Shown here: piece by piece, positions 25,078 to 33,456 of the stretch
Layout of the letters: the number at the start of each line of letters is the position of its first letter
Numbering within the stretch: position 1 is the first letter of the stretch
Assembly (NCBI RefSeq): GCF_047229345.1
Contig: NZ_JBFTER010000008.1
Location: 1-64,000 of the forward strand
DNA from: Cellulomonas_A sp047229345
Lineage (GTDB): Bacteria > Actinomycetota > Actinomycetes > Actinomycetales > Cellulomonadaceae
Length of the DNA: 64,000 nt
Direction: 5' to 3'
Notes under the pieces: generated by a model
Seen by the model: only the letters and a program-made list of their open reading frames with translations
What the model was told of the DNA's origin: nothing
The model's database searches: none
Made by a program: the position numbers and the translations under genes

Positions 25078-25926
25078 TCACAGGCTCGTCGCCGTCCGCA
25101 CCAGCCCTGCGACCCCGCGCGAGCGGCTGTGCGGGGGCCAGGCGATCACCGTCGTGACCGCCGGCGCGTCGAGCACCGGGACGACCGCGACGTCGCCGCG
25201 CACGAGCACGCGGCCGGACTCCGGCACGATCGCGCACGCGCGGCCGAGCGCGATGAGCTGCACGAGCTGCGCGTGGTCGTGCGCCTGCGGACCCGGCCCG
25301 TCGGCGTAGGTGCCGTCCGCCTCGGGCCAGCGGGGCAGCGGCAGCCCCGGCACGTCGGTCAGGTCGGCGAGGTGCAGGTGCGGGCGCGCGGTCAGGGGAT
25401 GCCCCGCGGGCAGCAGCGCGACCTGGCCCTCGGTGCGGAGCTCCTCGACGTCGAACCCGGCGACGTCGTCGAACGGCAGGTGCAGCAGCGCGACGTCGGC
25501 CCGCCCGTCCCGCAGCACGCGGGACTGCTCGCCGATCCCGCTCAGCAGCACCTCGACCGGGACGGCGTCGGGCTCCGCGGCGTACGCGTCGAGCAGCTTC
25601 GCGAGCAGCTCCGTCGACGCACCGGCCTTCGTCGCGAGCACGACGCCGGGCGCCCCGGTCGTGGCGTGCGCGGCGCGGCGGGTGCGGCGCTCGGCGGCCT
25701 CGACCGCATCGAGCACCGCGCGGCCCTCGTGCAGCAAGGCCTGCCCGGCCTCCGTCATCGTGACCGACCGGCTCGTGCGTTCGAGGAGCGTGACCCCGAG
25801 GCGGCGTTCGAGCTGGCGGATCGCACGCGAGAGCGGCGGCTGCGCGATGCCGAGGCGTTCGGCGGCCCTCCCGAAGTGCAGCTCCTCGGCGACGGCGACG
25901 TAGTACCGCAGCTCGCGCGTCTCCAT
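25078..25926 (-). CDS. LysR-type transcriptional regulator
   Basis: A 282-residue LysR protein closely related in its HTH to the one ending at 23553 (LRYYVAVAEELHFGRAAERL, then IAQPPLSRAIRQLERRLG). The effector domain starts near 88. It is divergent from a short-chain dehydrogenase gene and likely controls it. TACGCT seven bases before ATG points to a leaderless transcript. Two LysR-enzyme pairs side by side may have arisen by duplication of the regulator. Confidence 0.92.
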   Translation of the reverse strand: METRELRYYVAVAEELHFGRAAERLGIAQPPLSRAIRQLERRLGVTLLERTSRSVTMTEAGQALLHEGRAVLDAVEAAERRTRRAAHATTGAPGVVLATKAGASTELLAKLLDAYAAEPDAVPVEVLLSGIGEQSRVLRDGRADVALLHLPFDDVAGFDVEELRTEGQVALLPAGHPLTARPHLHLADLTDVPGLPLPRWPEADGTYADGPGPQAHDHAQLVQLIALGRACAIVPESGRVLVRGDVAVVPVLDAPAVTTVIAWPPHSRSRGVAGLVRTATSL

Positions 25927-25933
25927 GCGGTCC

Positions 25934-25974
25934 AGCGTAGCCACGCGGTCGGCGGTCGATACCGCTGGGGTATC
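25934..25974. promoter_or_regulatory. LysR promoter and inverted repeat between regulator and dehydrogenase
   Basis: GATACC and GGTATC flank five bases (25958-25974), a T-N11-A type LysR site. It covers the -35 region of the minus-strand lysR promoter (-10 TACGCT, 25939-25934). A further half-site GGTATT lies at 25989-25994 toward the dehydrogenase. This supports autoregulation plus control of the target. Confidence 0.55.
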
Positions 25975-26029
25975 GGTCGCACCGAAGCGGTATTGGACCC
26001 TCCGAGGGGGCGGGGCACAGGCTGGCGGC

Positions 26030-26755
26030 ATGAGCGAGAAGACGACAGCGCTGGTCACCGGCGCGAACAAGGGGATCGGGTACGAGATCGCGGCGGGCCT
26101 CGGGGCGCTCGGCTGGCGTGTCGGGGTCGGCGCGCGCGACGACCGCCGCCGCGAGGACGCCGTCGAGAAGCTGCGGGCCGCGGGGGTCGACGCGTTCGGC
26201 GTCGCGCTCGACGTGACCGACGACGCGAGCGTCGCGGCCGCCGCCGCGCAGCTCGAGGAGCACGAGGGGCGGCTCGACGTCCTCGTCAACAACGCCGGGA
26301 TCACCGGCGGCGGGCCGCAGGAGCCGACGAAGGTCGACCCCGCGACGATCCGCGAGGTCGTCGAGACGAACGTCATCGGCGTCGTCCGGCTGACCAACGC
26401 GCTCCTGCCGCTGCTGCGGCGGTCGGCGTCGCCGCGCGTCGTGGTCATGTCGAGCAGCGTCGGCTCCCTCACCCTGCAGACGACGCCCGGCGCGGACACC
26501 GGCCCGATCTCCGCGGCGTACTCACCGTCGAAGACGTTCCTCAACGCCGTCGTCGTCCAGTACGCCAAGGAGCTCGCGGGCACGAACATCCTGGTCAACG
26601 CGGCGTGCCCGGGGTTCGTGGCGACCGATCTCAACGGTTTCCGCGGGACGCGCACACCCGAGCAGGGGGCGCAGGTGGCGCTGCAGCTCGCGACGCTGCC
26701 CGACGACGGCCCGTCCGGCGGGTACTTCAGCGACGGAGGGCCGATCCCCTGGTGA
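26030..26755 (+). CDS. Short-chain dehydrogenase/reductase
   Basis: A 241-residue classical SDR. The cofactor motif is TGANKGIG near residue 10, NNAG near 86, the catalytic Ser in MSSSVGSL near 143, and YSPSK near 166 (Tyr, Lys). The arrangement resembles carbonyl reductase-like SDRs, with NADP(H) likely because of the basic residues after the second strand (ARDDRRRED). It is divergent from a LysR gene. Substrate unknown. Confidence 0.93.
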   Translation: MSEKTTALVTGANKGIGYEIAAGLGALGWRVGVGARDDRRREDAVEKLRAAGVDAFGVALDVTDDASVAAAAAQLEEHEGRLDVLVNNAGITGGGPQEPTKVDPATIREVVETNVIGVVRLTNALLPLLRRSASPRVVVMSSSVGSLTLQTTPGADTGPISAAYSPSKTFLNAVVVQYAKELAGTNILVNAACPGFVATDLNGFRGTRTPEQGAQVALQLATLPDDGPSGGYFSDGGPIPW

Positions 26756-26820
26756 GGCGGGCGGCGCCGGCTCAGCCGGCGTGACGCGGCGGACCGTCCG
26801 GCCCGCCGCGACGAGGTCCG

Positions 26821-26847
26821 CCGCCCCGGCAGTCGCCGGGGTGGCGG
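26821..26847 (-). terminator. Hairpin between convergent dehydrogenase and MFS genes
   Basis: CCGCCCCGGC pairs with GCCGGGGTGGCGG around AGTC, with a small bulge. It begins two bases after the MFS stop and could serve both genes. Confidence 0.5.
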
Positions 26848-26848
26848 G

Positions 26849-28132
26849 CTAGCTCTCGGCGACGGGAGCCGCGTCGGCCGCCCGCGCGTCGTCGGCGGCC
26901 GGCGCCTCGTCGGCGTGCGCGACGTGTGCCAGCTGCCGCCACAGCAGCACGAGGAACACCGCCGACCCGACGAACGCGAACCAGAACGGTGCGGTCACGC
27001 CCCACCGCTCGGCGAGCACCCCGCCGATCGCCGAGCCGACGACGAGGCCGCCGAAGACCCCGACGAGGTGGACGCTCCCGACCCTGCCCTGGAGCGCCGT
27101 CGGCACGGCCCGCTGGCGCACGGTGACGGACGTCGTGCCCCAGACGAACGCGTGCGCCCCGAAGACGAAGAAGATCGCGAGCGCGACCCAGGCGTTCCGG
27201 GTCAGCGCCAGCGCGAGGTGCGTGAGCGTCTCGATCACGAGCCCGATCCGCATGAGCGCCCCGAGGCTGACGCGCCGCGTGATCCACCCGTAGGAGAAGG
27301 TCCCCGCGAGCCCGCCGACCGCGCTGACCGTGGTGAGGAGCCCGAAGCCGACCTCGCCGAGCCCGAGCCGCTCGGTCGCGTACAGCACGAGGACCGACCA
27401 CGCGGCGCCGAACGTGACGTTGAAGATCAGGATGGTCAGGACGAGGGTCCGGACCGCCGCGTGGTGCGCGACCCACCGGAAGCCCTCGGCGATGTCCCGG
27501 CGCAGGTGCCGGCGGGCCGGCCGGTCGGCGGGGTCGCGTGCGGGCAGGACGACGCGCGAGACGAGCACCGCGCCGAGCAGCACCGCGATCGCCTGCGTGC
27601 CGAACGGGAGCGCCGTGCCGGCCGCGAACAGCGCTGCGCCGAGCGGCGGCCCGGCGAGCTGGTTCATCGTGAGGAACGCCGTCTGGATGCGGGAGTTGGC
27701 GACCGCGAGGTCGTCGCGGTGCACGAGCGTGGGCACGAGCGTCCCCGAGGCGTTGTCCGCGAAGACCTCCGCGGTGCCGAGCAGGAACAGCGCGCCGAGG
27801 ACCAGCGCGATCGACACGTCCCCGGTCGCGACGACCGCCGTGAGGACCCCGAGCACGACCGCGCGCGCGAGGTCGACGGACACGACGATGAGCCGGCGGT
27901 CGAGCCGGTCGGTCAGCGCTCCCGCGAACAGCCCGAACAGCAGCGGCGGCAGCCACTGCAGCGTCGCGGCGAGGGCGACGAGCCGGGCGTCGTCGGTGAG
28001 GGACGCGACGAGCAGCGGCCCGGCGGCGAGCGCGAGCCCGTCGCCGAGGTTGGAGACGAACGCCGAGCCGACGAGCCACCGGAAGGGCACGCCGAGGCGT
28101 CCGGGCAGGACGGTCTCGACGAGGTGGCTCAC
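26849..28132 (-). CDS. MFS transporter (drug or siderophore exporter-like)
   Basis: The 427-residue protein has about twelve membrane helices. The start SAFVSNLGDGLALAAGPLL and the loop DRLDRRLIVVSVDLARAVVLG (motif A region) resemble the enterobactin-exporter/MFS_3 group. It ends with a charged, Ala/Asp-rich tail. The GTG start is read as in-frame with TAGCAT nine bases upstream. It stands between two oppositely reading units, so no substrate clue comes from context. Confidence 0.87.
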   Translation of the reverse strand: MSHLVETVLPGRLGVPFRWLVGSAFVSNLGDGLALAAGPLLVASLTDDARLVALAATLQWLPPLLFGLFAGALTDRLDRRLIVVSVDLARAVVLGVLTAVVATGDVSIALVLGALFLLGTAEVFADNASGTLVPTLVHRDDLAVANSRIQTAFLTMNQLAGPPLGAALFAAGTALPFGTQAIAVLLGAVLVSRVVLPARDPADRPARRHLRRDIAEGFRWVAHHAAVRTLVLTILIFNVTFGAAWSVLVLYATERLGLGEVGFGLLTTVSAVGGLAGTFSYGWITRRVSLGALMRIGLVIETLTHLALALTRNAWVALAIFFVFGAHAFVWGTTSVTVRQRAVPTALQGRVGSVHLVGVFGGLVVGSAIGGVLAERWGVTAPFWFAFVGSAVFLVLLWRQLAHVAHADEAPAADDARAADAAPVAES

Positions 28133-28173
28133 AACTGGCAGATGCTAGGCGCCCGCACGGGCCCGGGTCGTGC

Positions 28174-28824
28174 TCATTGCGGTGTGCGGAGGACGATCCG
28201 GCGGACGTCGTCCAGGTCGCGGGCGAGGTGGGTCGCGCCCGCGGACGTGAGCTCGGCCGCCGTGCCGAAGCCGTGCAGGACGCCGATCGAGTCGACGCCG
28301 TTGTCCCGGGCGGCGTGGACGTCGTGCTCGCGGTCGCCGACCATCACCACCGTGGCCGGCGGCGCCGCCAGGTCGCGGAGCGCTGCGTGCAGGGTCACCT
28401 GCTTCGTCACGACCTCGTCGGGTGCGCGTCCGTGGACCGTGCCCACGAGGTCGAGCAGGCCGGTGCTGCGCAGCGCCTCCTCGGCGAACGCCTGGATCTT
28501 CGCGGTGACGACGCCGACGCGCACGCCGGACGCCGTGAGGTCGGACAGCAGCCCGGCGGCGCCGGGGTAGGGCCGGTACAAGGAGATGCCCGCGTCGCGG
28601 TAGTGCTCCCGGTAGTGCGCGACGGCGCGCTCGACCTGGTCCGGGGGCAGCGCGTAGTAGTCGCGGAACGAGTGCTCGAGCGGCGGGCCGACGAACCGGC
28701 GCAGGGCGGCCTCGTCCTCCTCGGCGATGCCGAGCCTCGCCAGGGCGTGCCGGACGGCGTCGGTGATGCCGCTGCCCGGGTCGCACAGCGTCCCGTCGAT
28801 GTCGAACAGCGCGGTCCGGTACAT
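28174..28824 (-). CDS. HAD-superfamily phosphatase (phosphoglycolate phosphatase-like)
   Basis: A 216-residue HAD hydrolase of the Gph/PpaX type. Nucleophile motif FDIDGTLCD near 8, helical cap (about 16-82), motif II VVTAKIQ near 107, Lys in EVVTKQVTL near 140 and motif IV VMVGDREHDV near 164. It may dephosphorylate phosphoglycolate or pyrophosphate-like substrates. TACCGT seven bases before ATG indicates a leaderless transcript. Confidence 0.88.
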   Translation of the reverse strand: MYRTALFDIDGTLCDPGSGITDAVRHALARLGIAEEDEAALRRFVGPPLEHSFRDYYALPPDQVERAVAHYREHYRDAGISLYRPYPGAAGLLSDLTASGVRVGVVTAKIQAFAEEALRSTGLLDLVGTVHGRAPDEVVTKQVTLHAALRDLAAPPATVVMVGDREHDVHAARDNGVDSIGVLHGFGTAAELTSAGATHLARDLDDVRRIVLRTPQ

Positions 28825-28890
28825 GCCGACCACGGTAGGTCGCGGCGCGACGAGCGGCACGAGGGTGGTGCGAGCCACCGGGCTCCGGGA

Positions 28891-28944
28891 ATACCCCCGG
28901 GGGGTACCCGGTTGTGACCTGTCAGATACCGCTAGGGGGTATCT
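28891..28944 (+). promoter_or_regulatory. Two CsoR-like G-tract palindromes upstream of the DUF4396 gene
   Basis: TACCCCCGGGGGGTA (28892-28906) and GATACCGCTAGGGGGTATC (28925-28943) are dyads of the TACCC...GGGTA type bound by CsoR-family copper sensors. They lie 100-150 bases before ATG 29048. The match to CsoR sites is inference from pattern; no csoR gene is in the window. Confidence 0.5.
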
Positions 28945-29047
28945 CTGGACGCGGAGGGACGCTACGAACGGGGCGCGAGACCGCCCTGTCCGCCTCGGCC
29001 ACCCGAGATCCGGAGCACGCACCACCCGAGAACCCCGAGGAGCAGCG

Positions 29048-29560
29048 ATGAACCCCACCGACCACTCGACCCGCCCGACCGGTCGTGCCCTGACGCGCCT
29101 GGCGGTCACGGCCACGCTGCACTGCCTCACCGGCTGCGCGATCGGCGAGGTCCTCGGCATGGTCGTCGGGACCGCGCTCGGCTGGTCCGACGTGCAGACG
29201 ATCGTGCTCGCCGTCGCCCTGGCGTTCGTCTTCGGCTACGCCTTCACCATCACCCCGGTCATGCGCTCCGGCCTGTCGCTGCGCGCCGCGATCCCCGTCG
29301 CCCTGGCCGCGGACACGCTCTCGATCACCGTCATGGAGGTCGTCGACAACGCGATCATGCTCGCCGTCCCGGGCGCGATGGACGCCCACCTCGACAGCTG
29401 GCTGTTCTGGGGCGCGCTCGCCGTCGCGCTCGCGGTCGCCTTCGTGGTGACCGTGCCGGTGAACCGGTGGCTCATCGGCCGCGGCAAGGGCCACGCCGTC
29501 GTCCACCAGCTCCACGGCGCCGCGCCCGCGACCGACCACACGCACCACCAGGCTCACTGA
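29048..29560 (+). CDS. DUF4396 membrane protein with His-rich tail
   Basis: A 170-residue protein with four or five helices. Conserved features are LHCLTGCAIGEVLGM near 25 (paired Cys), ADTLSITVMEVVDNAIML near 94 and AVAFVVTVPVNRWLI near 134. The last 20 residues contain six His (HGAAPATDHTHHQAH). His, Cys and Met in and near the membrane, plus CsoR-like sites upstream, suggest metal handling, probably copper. The family has no proven function. GAGGAGCAGCG precedes the ATG. Confidence 0.8.
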   Translation: MNPTDHSTRPTGRALTRLAVTATLHCLTGCAIGEVLGMVVGTALGWSDVQTIVLAVALAFVFGYAFTITPVMRSGLSLRAAIPVALAADTLSITVMEVVDNAIMLAVPGAMDAHLDSWLFWGALAVALAVAFVVTVPVNRWLIGRGKGHAVVHQLHGAAPATDHTHHQAH

Positions 29561-29572
29561 CGGGCGCCCGCC

Positions 29573-30835
29573 TCACGACACCTCGGCGAGCCGCCGGCGC
29601 AGGTACCGCCGCTCCGCGTCGTTCGTCACGTGCGTGAGCGCCGCGCGGTACGCCTCGGCGGACTCGGGATCCCGCCCGGCCCGCCGGAGCAGGTCGGCGC
29701 GCGCCGCGGGGAGGTAGTGGTTGCCGTCGAGCCGCCCGGACGCGTCGAGCGCGTCGAGCAGCGTCAGCCCGGCGTCGACCCCGTCGGCCATCGCGACCGC
29801 GACCGCCCGGCTGAGGTCGACGTACGGGGACGGCGCCCGGCGTGCGAGCTGCGCGTAGAGCCCGGCGACCGCCGCCCAGTCGGTCGCCCCCGCGGTCGCG
29901 GCGGTCGCGTGCAGCACCGCGACCTCGGCCTGCAGCAGGTACGGCCCGGGGTCGGTGGTGAGCCGGCGCGCACGGACCAGGACGTCGGCGGCGGCGGCGG
30001 CCTGGCGCGCGTCCCACAGCGCGCGGTCCTGCTCCTCGAGCGGCACGAGCTCGCCGGCGGCGTCGGTCCGGGCGGCGCGCCGGGCGTCGTGCGCGAGCTC
30101 GAGCGCGAGCAGGCCGTGCACCTCCGCGTCGTCGGGCACGAGCTCGGCGAGCACGCGCGTGAGCCGGATCGCCTCCGCGGACAGGTCCTCCCGCACCACC
30201 CCGGGCCCCGCGGTCGCGGAGTAGCCCTCGGTGAACAGCAGGTAGAGCACCGCGAGCACCCCGTCGAGCCGCTCGGGGAGCACGTCGTCGGCCGGCACCC
30301 GGTACGGGATGCCCGCGTGCGCGATCTTCTGCCGGGCCCGCACGAGCCGCTTGGTCATGGCCGCCTCGCCGACGCCGAACGCGCGGGCGATCTCCGGGAC
30401 GGTGAGCCCGCACAGGGTCCGCAGCGTGAGCGCGACGCGTGACTCGAGCGGGAGAGCCGGGTGGCAGCACGTGAAGATCAGCCGCAGCCGGTCGTCGGTC
30501 ACGGCGCTCCCGGCACCGTCGTCGGGGTTCTCGGCGGCGGACGCGCCGCCGTGCAGCTCGAGCGCGTCCATCGCCGCCACCTCCCGGAGCTTGCGTGCCT
30601 CTGTCGTCGCGCGCCGGAGCCGGTCCAGCGCACCGTTGCGTGCGGTGGTCGTGAGCCAGGCGCCCGGCCGGTCGGGCACCCCGTCGACCGGCCACCGCCT
30701 CGCGGCCGCCACGAACGCGTCCTGGGCGGCGTCCTCGGCGAGCGCGAAGTCGCCCGTGAGCCGGATCAGGGTGGCGACGACGCGCCCCCACTCGGCGCTG
30801 AACGCCGAGGTGAGGGCAGCGTCGACGTCGGTCAC
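29573..30835 (-). CDS. ECF sigma factor, ECF42-type, with C-terminal TPR-like domain
   Basis: A 420-residue protein. Sigma-2 (about 10-75) shows GDFALAEDAAQDAFVAAARRWP, and sigma-4 (about 120-175) CGLTVPEIARAFGVGEAAMTKRLVRARQKI. A long helical C-terminal domain (about 185-420) replaces the anti-sigma factor, as known for ECF42, where it is needed for activity. FTCCHPALP and LLFTEGY are group hallmarks. GTG 30835 overlaps the stop of a DGPF gene, the typical partner of this group. There is no anti-sigma gene nearby. Confidence 0.9.
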   Translation of the reverse strand: MTDVDAALTSAFSAEWGRVVATLIRLTGDFALAEDAAQDAFVAAARRWPVDGVPDRPGAWLTTTARNGALDRLRRATTEARKLREVAAMDALELHGGASAAENPDDGAGSAVTDDRLRLIFTCCHPALPLESRVALTLRTLCGLTVPEIARAFGVGEAAMTKRLVRARQKIAHAGIPYRVPADDVLPERLDGVLAVLYLLFTEGYSATAGPGVVREDLSAEAIRLTRVLAELVPDDAEVHGLLALELAHDARRAARTDAAGELVPLEEQDRALWDARQAAAAADVLVRARRLTTDPGPYLLQAEVAVLHATAATAGATDWAAVAGLYAQLARRAPSPYVDLSRAVAVAMADGVDAGLTLLDALDASGRLDGNHYLPAARADLLRRAGRDPESAEAYRAALTHVTNDAERRYLRRRLAEVS

Positions 30836-31161
30836 TCCGACCACAGCGGCCGGATCTCGATCGCGCCGAGACGCGCCGACGGGTGCTTCGCCGCGATCTC
30901 GATCGCCTCGTCGAGGTCCGCGGCCTCGATGAGCCCGATGCCGGCGACCTGCTCGGCGACCTCGGCGTAGGGCCCGTGCACGACGGCGGTCTCGCCGCCC
31001 TGGACGCGCACCGTGCGCGTCTCGTCGGGCAGCCGGAGGCGGTACCCGCCGCGGTCGACGTCGCGCCGCTGCATCTCCTCGACCCACTCGGTCGGCGGCG
31101 TCCGGTCGGGCTCGTGCGCGGGCGCGTCGGGGACGGCGGCCATCAGAAGCATGTACTGCAT
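30832..31161 (-). CDS. YCII/DGPF-domain protein 2
   Basis: A 109-residue YCII-fold protein. The signature DGPF is altered to HGPY (VVHGPYAEVAEQVAGIGLIEA); the end is RLGAIEIRPLWSE. DGPF proteins accompany ECF42 sigma factors, and their biochemical role is unknown. It is second in the three-gene operon and overlaps the sigma gene by four bases. It differs from its neighbour by a short Asp/Pro insertion near residue 15. Confidence 0.88.
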   Translation of the reverse strand: MQYMLLMAAVPDAPAHEPDRTPPTEWVEEMQRRDVDRGGYRLRLPDETRTVRVQGGETAVVHGPYAEVAEQVAGIGLIEAADLDEAIEIAAKHPSARLGAIEIRPLWSE

Positions 31162-31205
31162 GGTTCCTCCTGGGGGGTGCGACGGGAAGGGGTCCGGGGT
31201 CCGGC

Positions 31206-31535
31206 TCAGAACGGCCAGACCTCGCGCACCTCGATCGACCCGAAGCGGGCCACCGGGTGCAGCGCGGCGATCTCGACGGCGCGGTCGATGCTCTCGGCCT
31301 CGATGAGGTCGTAGCCGGCGATGAGCTCCTTGTACTCGGCGAACGGCCCGTCGGCGACGAGCGTGCGCCCGTTGCGGACCCGGACGGTCGTGGCGTCCTC
31401 GATGTCGCGGAGGCGGTTGCCCTCGAGACGCCTGCCGAGGCGCGGGACGTGCACGTCGACCCAGGTGCTCGGGTCGTTGTCGTCGGCGGTCGGCGTGGCC
31501 TCGGGGTCGACACGGACGAGCATCACGAACTGCAT
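31206..31535 (-). CDS. YCII/DGPF-domain protein 1
   Basis: A 109-residue YCII-fold protein with the canonical DGPF motif (LVADGPFAEYKELIAGYDLIEA) and FGSIEVREVWPF at the end. It heads the operon DGPF-DGPF-ECF sigma and is 44 bases from the next gene. Its promoter should be the autoregulated target of the sigma factor, as shown for ECF42 systems in Streptomyces. ATG 31535 is the only start giving the conserved MQFVMLV opening. Confidence 0.88.
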   Translation of the reverse strand: MQFVMLVRVDPEATPTADDNDPSTWVDVHVPRLGRRLEGNRLRDIEDATTVRVRNGRTLVADGPFAEYKELIAGYDLIEAESIDRAVEIAALHPVARFGSIEVREVWPF

Positions 31536-31585
31536 GGGGACTCCCTGGGTCGTGCGCCCCGGGTGGGGCGGCTTCGTACAGGCAC

Positions 31586-31612
31586 GACGAACGGGATCCC
31601 GCGACGAGGACA
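31586..31612 (-). promoter_or_regulatory. Possible ECF42-dependent promoter
   Basis: On the minus strand TGTCCT (31612-31607) and CGTC (31589-31586) are 17 bp apart. The published ECF42 signature, as I recall it, is TGTCGA with CG(A/T)C; the -35 matches four of six. Distance to ATG 31535 is about 50 bases. Confidence 0.3.
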
Positions 31613-31789
31613 CGTCGGACGACGGAATCTCGGACGAGCTCTCCCGCGCCCTGGCAGGCGGTCGCCGGCGGCCGAGCGCCACGCCCCCGTCGTCCCAGGA
31701 CCGGTCCGGGGCACGGGACCGTGTCGCGCGCCGGGCCGCTCCCGGTCTGCCCTCGGGCCGCCCCTGCGACCCGCCGCTAGGGTCGGCTC

Positions 31790-31822
31790 ATGAGCCACCG
31801 CGCCGCCCCCGCCGCCGCATGA
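31790..31822 (+). other. Micro-ORF overlapping the start of the next gene
   Basis: ATG 31790 opens a ten-residue frame (MSHRAAPAAA) that stops in TGA overlapping ATG 31819 (ATGA). TAGGGT seven bases before 31790 resembles a -10, so a leaderless transcript could start on this ATG and the main gene would be reached by coupling. Confidence 0.35.
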
Positions 31823-32511
31823 GGCCCGCCGCGGCGCGCACCCTGCACGGGCTCGTCGCCGTGATGGTGCTCGCGGGGGTCGGCGTCGAGGTGGTGACGG
31901 CGTTCACCGACGGACCGGGCGTCGCGGGGACCATGGCCGAGCGCCTGACGCGCCTGTTCAGTTACTTCACGATCCAGTCGAACCTGCTGGTCGGCGGCAC
32001 GTCGGCGCTGCTCGCGCTCGACCCGCAGCGGGACGGGCGGGTGTTCCGCGTGCTGCGGCTCGACGGACTGCTGTGCATCGGCGTGACCGGGATCGTCTAC
32101 CACGCGGTGCTCGCGGGGCTGCAGGAGCTGACGCCGTCGGGCGCGTTCGCGAACCTGCTCCTGCACACGACGGTGCCGGTCGTCGCCGTCGTCGCGTGGC
32201 TCGTCGTCGGGCCCCGTCCCCGTGCCGACCGCGCGACGGTGCTGTGGTCGGTCGCGTACCCGGTCGCCTGGCTCGTGTACACGTTCGCGCGCGGGGCCGT
32301 CGTCGGCTGGTACCCGTACCCGTTCCTCGACGTCGGCGAGATCGGCGGGGCGCAGGCCGTGCTCAACGCGCTCGTCGTCGCGGTGGTGTTCCTGCTGCTC
32401 GCGGGCGTCGTCGCGTTCGTCGAGCACCGGCTGCCCCCGACGCCACGCACCGTGCGGGACGGCTCCGGGGCGGTGGACGACCCCGACGCGTCGGTGGACG
32501 CCCGGGTGTGA
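31819..32511 (+). CDS. Pr6Pr-family integral membrane protein
   Basis: A 230-residue protein with six helices. Typical features are RLFSYFTIQSNLLVG near 40, GIVYHAVLAG near 92, LLLHTTVPVVAVVAWLVVGP near 114 and VYTFARGAVVGWYPYPFLDV near 153. The family is known from actinobacteria and fungi without assigned function. It is co-translated with the phosphodiesterase gene (GTGA overlap), which hints at lipid metabolism. The C-terminal tail is acidic. Confidence 0.82.
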   Translation: MRPAAARTLHGLVAVMVLAGVGVEVVTAFTDGPGVAGTMAERLTRLFSYFTIQSNLLVGGTSALLALDPQRDGRVFRVLRLDGLLCIGVTGIVYHAVLAGLQELTPSGAFANLLLHTTVPVVAVVAWLVVGPRPRADRATVLWSVAYPVAWLVYTFARGAVVGWYPYPFLDVGEIGGAQAVLNALVVAVVFLLLAGVVAFVEHRLPPTPRTVRDGSGAVDDPDASVDARV

Positions 32512-33293
32512 CGAGCCCAGCGGCCCGGCACCCCTACCTCGACGACCCCTCGGGGTTCGTCGCGCTCGCGCACCGCGGCTTCGCGCCCGACGGCGGGGAG
32601 AACTCGCTCGCGGCGTTCGCGGCGGCCCACGACCTCGGCTTCCGCTACGTCGAGACCGACGCGCATGCGACCGCCGACGGCGTGGCCGTGGCCCTGCACG
32701 ACGCGACGCTCGACCGCACGACGGACGCGCGCGGCCGGGTCGGGGACCTGCCGTGGGCGACCGTCCGGCGAGCGCTCATCGGGGGCCGCGAGCCCGTCCC
32801 GCTGCTCGAGGACGTGCTCGGGACGTGGCCCGAGCTGCGGGTCAACGTCGACGTCAAGGACGCGCGCGCCGCCGCCCCCGTCGCCGCGGTGATCGAGCGG
32901 ACCCGGGCGCACGACCGGGTCTGCGTCGCGTCGTTCTCGGCGGCACGGCGCCGGGCGACGCTCGCGGCGCTGACCCGTCCGGTCGCGACGTCGGCGGCGA
33001 CGGGCGAGGTGGCCCGCTTCCTCGTGGCGCGCCGCACCGGGCTGGACCGCGCGGCGGCCCGCGCGCTGCGCCCCGTCGACTGCCTCCAGGTGCCGGTCGC
33101 CCAGGGGCGGGTGCGCGTGGTCGACGCCGGGACGGTCGCGGCGGCGCACGCGGCCGGTCGGCAGGTGCACGTGTGGACGGTGAACGACCCGGCGCAGATG
33201 CGCACGCTGCTGGACCTCGGGGTCGATGGCCTGGTCACCGACCGCGCGGACCTCCTGCGCGACGTGCTGCGCGAGCGGGGCACCTGGCCCTGA
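32508..33293 (+). CDS. Glycerophosphodiester phosphodiesterase
   Basis: The 261-residue TIM-barrel enzyme should hydrolyse glycerophosphodiesters to glycerol-3-phosphate and an alcohol. It shows ALAHRGF near 19, ENSLAAF near 31, VETDAHATADG near 48 (metal ligands), LHDATLDRTTDARG near 60 (catalytic His) and VHVWTVNDP near 222. No signal peptide, so it is cytoplasmic. GTG 32508 overlaps the Pr6Pr stop. Confidence 0.92.
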   Translation: MTSPAARHPYLDDPSGFVALAHRGFAPDGGENSLAAFAAAHDLGFRYVETDAHATADGVAVALHDATLDRTTDARGRVGDLPWATVRRALIGGREPVPLLEDVLGTWPELRVNVDVKDARAAAPVAAVIERTRAHDRVCVASFSAARRRATLAALTRPVATSAATGEVARFLVARRTGLDRAAARALRPVDCLQVPVAQGRVRVVDAGTVAAAHAAGRQVHVWTVNDPAQMRTLLDLGVDGLVTDRADLLRDVLRERGTWP

Positions 33294-33357
33294 CGTGCCC
33301 GGCGCCTGCCCGCCGTGTGCTCACCGGCCGAGGCCGGGCGGCCGCCACGTGGCCGGA

Positions 33358-33381
33358 CCCCGGGACGTCGTTGTCCCGGGG
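33358..33381 (+). terminator. Terminator after the phosphodiesterase gene
   Basis: CCCCGGGAC and GTCCCGGGG pair perfectly around GTCGTT. It lies 64 bases after the GDPD stop and before the convergent DUF1206 gene, and may act both ways. Confidence 0.65.
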
Positions 33382-33456
33382 CCAGACCGGCGGCCGTCGT
33401 CGCCACCCGCGCGAGCGCGCCCGGTGTCCCGGGGCGCCGGCGGGGTGCCGACGGGG

